Origin: an uncultured Eubacteriaceae bacterium
GTDB taxonomy: Bacteria; Bacillota; Clostridia; Eubacteriales; Eubacteriaceae
Length of the DNA stretch: 7,842 nucleotides
Assembly (NCBI GenBank): GCA_947625585.1
Contig: CANQOZ010000053.1
Coordinates: 1 to 7,842 of the forward strand
Direction of reading: 5' to 3'
Positions 5,635 through 7,842 of this stretch are shown here, piece after piece (positions within the stretch are counted from its first letter, which is position 1; each line of letters opens with the position of its first letter). The notes below the pieces were generated by a model. The model worked only from the letters and a program-made list of their open reading frames with translations. It was not told the origin of the DNA and did no database searches. The position numbers and the translations under genes were made by a program.

Positions 5635-7383
5635 ATGCACTATATTGAGAAGGAAGAATATTCACATTTAATAGAAGAAAATCAAATTATTCATAAAGTT
5701 GAAGAAAATTCGGATACCATAAATATCTACATTAAGAACAAACCTAGAGAGTCCACTTGTCCTGTTTGTGGACATTCAAGTGAGAAAGTAGTTGCGACCT
5801 ACAGACGGATTATCCAGGACACGCCGATTCGAAATAAGACAGTTTACCTACATATAACGGTCAACAAATATGAATGCAGTAATGACGAGTGTGAGAAGAA
5901 GGTTTTTTCAGAAGAGCTGACTATTGCTGGTAAAAACCAGAAAAGAACCTATCAACTTAATTTTATGATACTAGCCATAGCGGCTTCTTTAAGTGCAAAG
6001 GGAGCTGCCCGAATTCTAAATCAAATCGGAGTAAAAATAAGCCACGATGCAGTCCGAGACCTGGCGAATTCAGTCACATTTGAAGACGATCCTGATGTTG
6101 AGATGATTGGAATTGACGATGTTGCAATAAGAAAGGGTCACAGCTATGGAACCGTCATTTACAACTTAAAGACAGGAGAGCCCCTCTGCTTACTGTCGGG
6201 AAGGACAGAAGAAGACGTAATTGAATGGCTTAAAGCCCACCAAAACATTAAGGTTGTTGCCAGAGATAGAGCAAGCGCCTACGCCTCTGCCATTTCTAAG
6301 GTCCTGCCGAATGCCATTCAAATTGCAGACCGGTTTCATCTGTTCCAGAATTTAACAGATGTTTTAGAAAAGAAATTAAAAGGGAAGATTCCGAGTGAAG
6401 TCTACCTCGATAATGGGAAGGTTATTGACTATAAGAAGGCTCAGTCTGTCTTTAAAACCGTTAAAGAAGAGGAAATAGCGAACTTAGACTACGATTCATC
6501 TGATCCTCTGGACAGTCAAGGCAAGAAAGTAAAATTTATCGACTCCAATAAAAACAAGGCTCAAAAATCCCGCAAAAAAGAATTAAGGCAGCAGTCAAAA
6601 ATTAAAAAAATAATCAGAGTAAAGAACCACTATGAAAATACAGAGGGTGCCACAATTAATTCCACTGCCAATAAGTTCCATATTACTTTCTATACGGCTA
6701 AGAAATATATTTTAATGTCTGAAGAAGAGATTAAGAACCTTCAGGTAAAGAAACAATCAAAAAAGAAGGAATCCAGGGATGTTAAAAACATTGTTTATAA
6801 GATGTTTCAGGATAATATGAAACCTTCTGTGATCTTCCGATATATCAAGTCCAAAAACATTTACCATGGTTCAGACAGCTCCCTAAGACAGCTAATCTAT
6901 AACTTCGGGCATAAAAATTTTCCGGATCTCTTCATGAAAGAAGAAAAGGTTAAAAAACACAATAAGGTTAACTATGAAAAGCTAACAAGATCTACTATTT
7001 TTAATCTTCTCTTAAAACAGAATCCAAGTTCTGAAAATGAAATTTTAAGAAAACAGCTTATCCAAAAAATTCCGGAATGTCGAAAAATTTATGAAATATT
7101 TGATGATTTCCATCATACCATCATGGATGGGGAAATTGTTCAACTTGACCGCTTCCTCGATAAATATAAAAAGGAATTGTCTAGTTTCTGCAGAGGAATA
7201 GAAAAGGATAGGGCCGCAATCAACCAAGCCATATCCTCTAAAACTAGTTCTGGTATTGTTGAAGGTAACAATACCAAATTCAAACTGGTAAAAAGGATTG
7301 TATATGGTCGTTGTAATTTAGTCAACCTTGAAAAGAAATTTCTCCTCTACTGTCGTTTTGACTCCGGAAATTACTGCTTCTGA
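5635..7383 (+). CDS. ISL3-family transposase
   Basis: A 582-aa DDE transposase that would cut and join the IS ends. Residues 42-86 hold a zinc-finger-like set (C42, C45, C81, C86), followed by a helical DNA-binding region about 105-145 (AIAASLSAKGAARILNQIG). The catalytic core shows GIDDVAIRKGH with D161/D162, ARDRASAYA with D211, ADRFHLFQN at 231-239, and SGIVEGNNTKFKLVKRIVYGR at 539-559 with E543. All expected acidic residues are present and the frame is intact. It is longer than the roughly 400-450 aa common in the family because of a basic insertion of over 200 residues (about 245-520) between the second D and the E. The start ATG is preceded by GGAG at 8 nt, inside a hairpin. It is convergent with the small gene at 7748-7497. 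Confidence 0.95.
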   Translation: MHYIEKEEYSHLIEENQIIHKVEENSDTINIYIKNKPRESTCPVCGHSSEKVVATYRRIIQDTPIRNKTVYLHITVNKYECSNDECEKKVFSEELTIAGKNQKRTYQLNFMILAIAASLSAKGAARILNQIGVKISHDAVRDLANSVTFEDDPDVEMIGIDDVAIRKGHSYGTVIYNLKTGEPLCLLSGRTEEDVIEWLKAHQNIKVVARDRASAYASAISKVLPNAIQIADRFHLFQNLTDVLEKKLKGKIPSEVYLDNGKVIDYKKAQSVFKTVKEEEIANLDYDSSDPLDSQGKKVKFIDSNKNKAQKSRKKELRQQSKIKKIIRVKNHYENTEGATINSTANKFHITFYTAKKYILMSEEEIKNLQVKKQSKKKESRDVKNIVYKMFQDNMKPSVIFRYIKSKNIYHGSDSSLRQLIYNFGHKNFPDLFMKEEKVKKHNKVNYEKLTRSTIFNLLLKQNPSSENEILRKQLIQKIPECRKIYEIFDDFHHTIMDGEIVQLDRFLDKYKKELSSFCRGIEKDRAAINQAISSKTSSGIVEGNNTKFKLVKRIVYGRCNLVNLEKKFLLYCRFDSGNYCF

Positions 7384-7410
7384 AGTAAGGAATAGGAGAA
7401 ATTAGAGTTC

Positions 7411-7424
7411 TAAAAAGCTTTTTA
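7411..7424 (+). terminator. Palindrome downstream of transposase, possible terminator
   Basis: TAAAAAGCTTTTTA is a perfect 14-bp palindrome 28 nt past the transposase stop and inside the IS. As RNA it could fold only as a tight or dimeric hairpin ending in U residues, so it is a weak terminator candidate. Confidence 0.25.
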
Positions 7425-7434
7425 AGGTTTATTA

Positions 7435-7461
7435 AAAAATAACCAAACAATCGTAAGAGCC
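7435..7461. repeat. Right terminal inverted repeat of the IS
   Basis: Ends in CGTAAGAGCC at 7461 and is the partner of 5486-5512. Its reverse complement reads GGCTCTTACGATTGTTTGG and onwards, the only difference being position 11. Confidence 0.92.
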
Positions 7462-7468
7462 ATTAAAT
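7462..7468. repeat. Right copy of 7-bp target duplication ATTAAAT
   Basis: Partner of 5479-5485. It is also the first seven bases of the 76-bp repeat shared with 7767-7842, so this flank is confirmed as pre-insertion host DNA. Confidence 0.7.
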
Positions 7469-7537
7469 TTTATAATTTTAAATTCGCTAAACAAAGTTAT
7501 GAAATAAGCTCTTCTGCTTTTTTTATTGCAGCTTCTT
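7462..7537. repeat. 76-bp direct repeat, copy A (partner 7767-7842)
   Basis: Identical to 7767-7842 except one base (7527 T against 7832 C, synonymous in Ala). It covers 35 bp of spacer and the last 13 codons, stop included, of the small gene. The offset is 305 bp. Copy A begins exactly at the IS end, so the true repeat was longer on the left and was split by the insertion; its right limit is unknown because copy B is cut by the window edge. Confidence 0.9.
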
Positions 7538-7748
7538 TTGTCAAATTTATTCCCTGATCTTTACTTTCAGAAATTAATTTTTGAGCTAAATTGTTAACAC
7601 TAGTTTGAAATTGTTCCTCTTTCCCCAATTCAATACCTTGTTCAATACCTCGTTTAATTCCTTGTTCAACTCCTTGTTCAATTCCTTGTTCAAAATATTG
7701 ACCATACCATTTTTGAAGTTGTTTCATTACTTTTTCAGTTTCATTCAT
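7497..7748 (-). CDS. Small protein with GIEQ repeats, C-terminal tail of an Rpn-like protein
   Basis: 83 aa from the ATG at 7748. A longer frame from a TTG at 7799 is less likely, because its extra 17 codons lie in AT-rich repeat DNA that also forms the downstream spacer of the next copy. Residues 20-43 are six tetrapeptide repeats of EQGI type, followed by a charged helical tail ending AAIKKAEELIS. Such Glu/Gln-Gly tetrapeptide runs are common near the C-termini of Rpn/PD-(D/E)XK transposase-like nucleases. Here no nuclease domain precedes the tail, and no good Shine-Dalgarno is seen. It is probably a duplicated 3' fragment of a larger gene lying to the right, since an identical 12-residue terminus (EAAIKKAEELIS) is encoded at 7802-7842. 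Whether it is translated is unknown. Confidence 0.5.
   Translation of the reverse strand: MNETEKVMKQLQKWYGQYFEQGIEQGVEQGIKRGIEQGIELGKEEQFQTSVNNLAQKLISESKDQGINLTKEAAIKKAEELIS
7620..7691 (-). repeat. Six 12-bp tandem repeats encoding EQGI-type units
   Basis: Seventy-two bases made of six imperfect 12-bp units (minus-strand consensus GAACAAGGAATT), encoding EQGI, EQGV, EQGI, KRGI, EQGI and ELGK. The number of units can change by slippage without breaking the frame. Confidence 0.8.
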
Positions 7749-7766
7749 AAAAATACCATAATTCAA

Positions 7767-7842
7767 ATTAAATTTTATAATTTTAAATTCGCTAAACAAA
7801 GTTATGAAATAAGCTCTTCTGCTTTTTTTATCGCAGCTTCTT
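7767..7842. repeat. 76-bp direct repeat, copy B, cut by the right edge
   Basis: Matches 7462-7537 at 75 of 76 bases. Two further bases to the left (AA at 7765-7766) match the bases preceding the left IS target copy. It therefore preserves the uninterrupted version of the IS insertion site. Confidence 0.9.
7802..7842 (-). CDS. C-terminal end of a second copy of the Rpn-like tail gene (partial)
   Basis: Only the last 12 codons and the stop are visible: EAAIKKAEELIS, identical to the end of the gene at 7748-7497. The rest lies beyond the right edge. It is probably either the full-length parent gene or another tandem fragment. It ends 53 bp before the start of the neighbouring copy on the same strand. 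Confidence 0.55.
   Translation of the reverse strand, partial: EAAIKKAEELIS

Larger units (their letters stand above)
5486..7461 (+). mobile_element. Complete ISL3-family insertion sequence, 1976 bp
   Basis: The element is bounded by 27-bp terminal inverted repeats that match at 26 of 27 positions and start GGCTCTTACG, the kind of end typical of ISL3 elements. It carries one intact transposase gene and is flanked by a 7-bp direct repeat, ATTAAAT. The left non-coding part is 149 bp and contains hairpins at 5549-5566 and 5591-5628; the right non-coding part is 78 bp. Near-identical ends and an intact gene point to a recent and probably mobile copy. It is longer than most ISL3 members because of the long transposase. 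Confidence 0.92.

Noticed and set aside
7045..7325. Two minus-strand frames of about 60 codons
   Set aside because: Both are antisense to the catalytic end of the transposase, including the Glu motif.
7749..7799. TTG start giving a 100-aa version of the small gene
   Set aside because: The added codons are AT-rich spacer that also follows the stop of the next copy; the ATG at 7748 is the simpler start.

Overview
The window is AT-rich and reads as a low-GC host-associated microbe. Two groups fit: a methanogenic archaeon of the Methanobacteriales (Methanobrevibacter-like) or a low-GC Firmicute. Gene content occurs in both (SpoIIE-type phosphatase with a sensor domain, Fic with an excisionase-like HTH, McrB-like NTPase, ISL3 transposase, Gln/Glu-Gly repeat tail of an Rpn-like protein). 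Regulatory signals conflict. A perfect bacterial-type promoter (TTGACA, 17 nt, TATAAT) lies on the minus strand at 4806-4778, whereas the fic start has a TATA-like box 27 nt upstream and no Shine-Dalgarno, as in an archaeal leaderless gene. I do not decide between them.

Left half (1-4104), all on the minus strand and listed in transcription order: a Fic-domain protein with an N-terminal helix-turn-helix (4104-3208); 43 bp later a two-TM membrane protein with an extracytoplasmic sensor region, HAMP linker and SpoIIE/PP2C phosphatase domain (3164-1356); 87 bp later, past an imperfect 17-bp hairpin, a McrB-like AAA+ NTPase (1268-1) whose C-terminal part runs off the left edge. The last two genes share an identical 17-nt start context. 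The order suggests a transcription unit, possibly a defence or stress module, but no partner (McrC nuclease, STAS protein, anti-sigma kinase) is inside the window.

Middle (4105-5485): 1.4 kb without an intact gene. It holds a fic promoter region with a 15-bp direct repeat 51 bp apart, a possible plus-strand protein-coding relic (4118-4276), a hairpin-rich stretch (4460-4560), a candidate structured RNA on the minus strand (about 4771-4648) behind the consensus promoter, and about 680 bp of very AT-rich sequence with only simple hairpins.

Right part (5486-7461): a complete ISL3-family insertion sequence of 1976 bp with 27-bp terminal inverted repeats (26/27), an intact 582-aa transposase, a leader hairpin that buries the transposase Shine-Dalgarno, and a 7-bp flanking direct repeat. 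It sits 35 bp beyond the stop codon of a small minus-strand gene (7748-7497, 83 aa) with a GIEQ-type repeat. That gene belongs to a duplication of 305-bp period; the end of the next copy (7802-7842) is cut by the right edge and doubles as an internal 'empty site' reference for the IS insertion.
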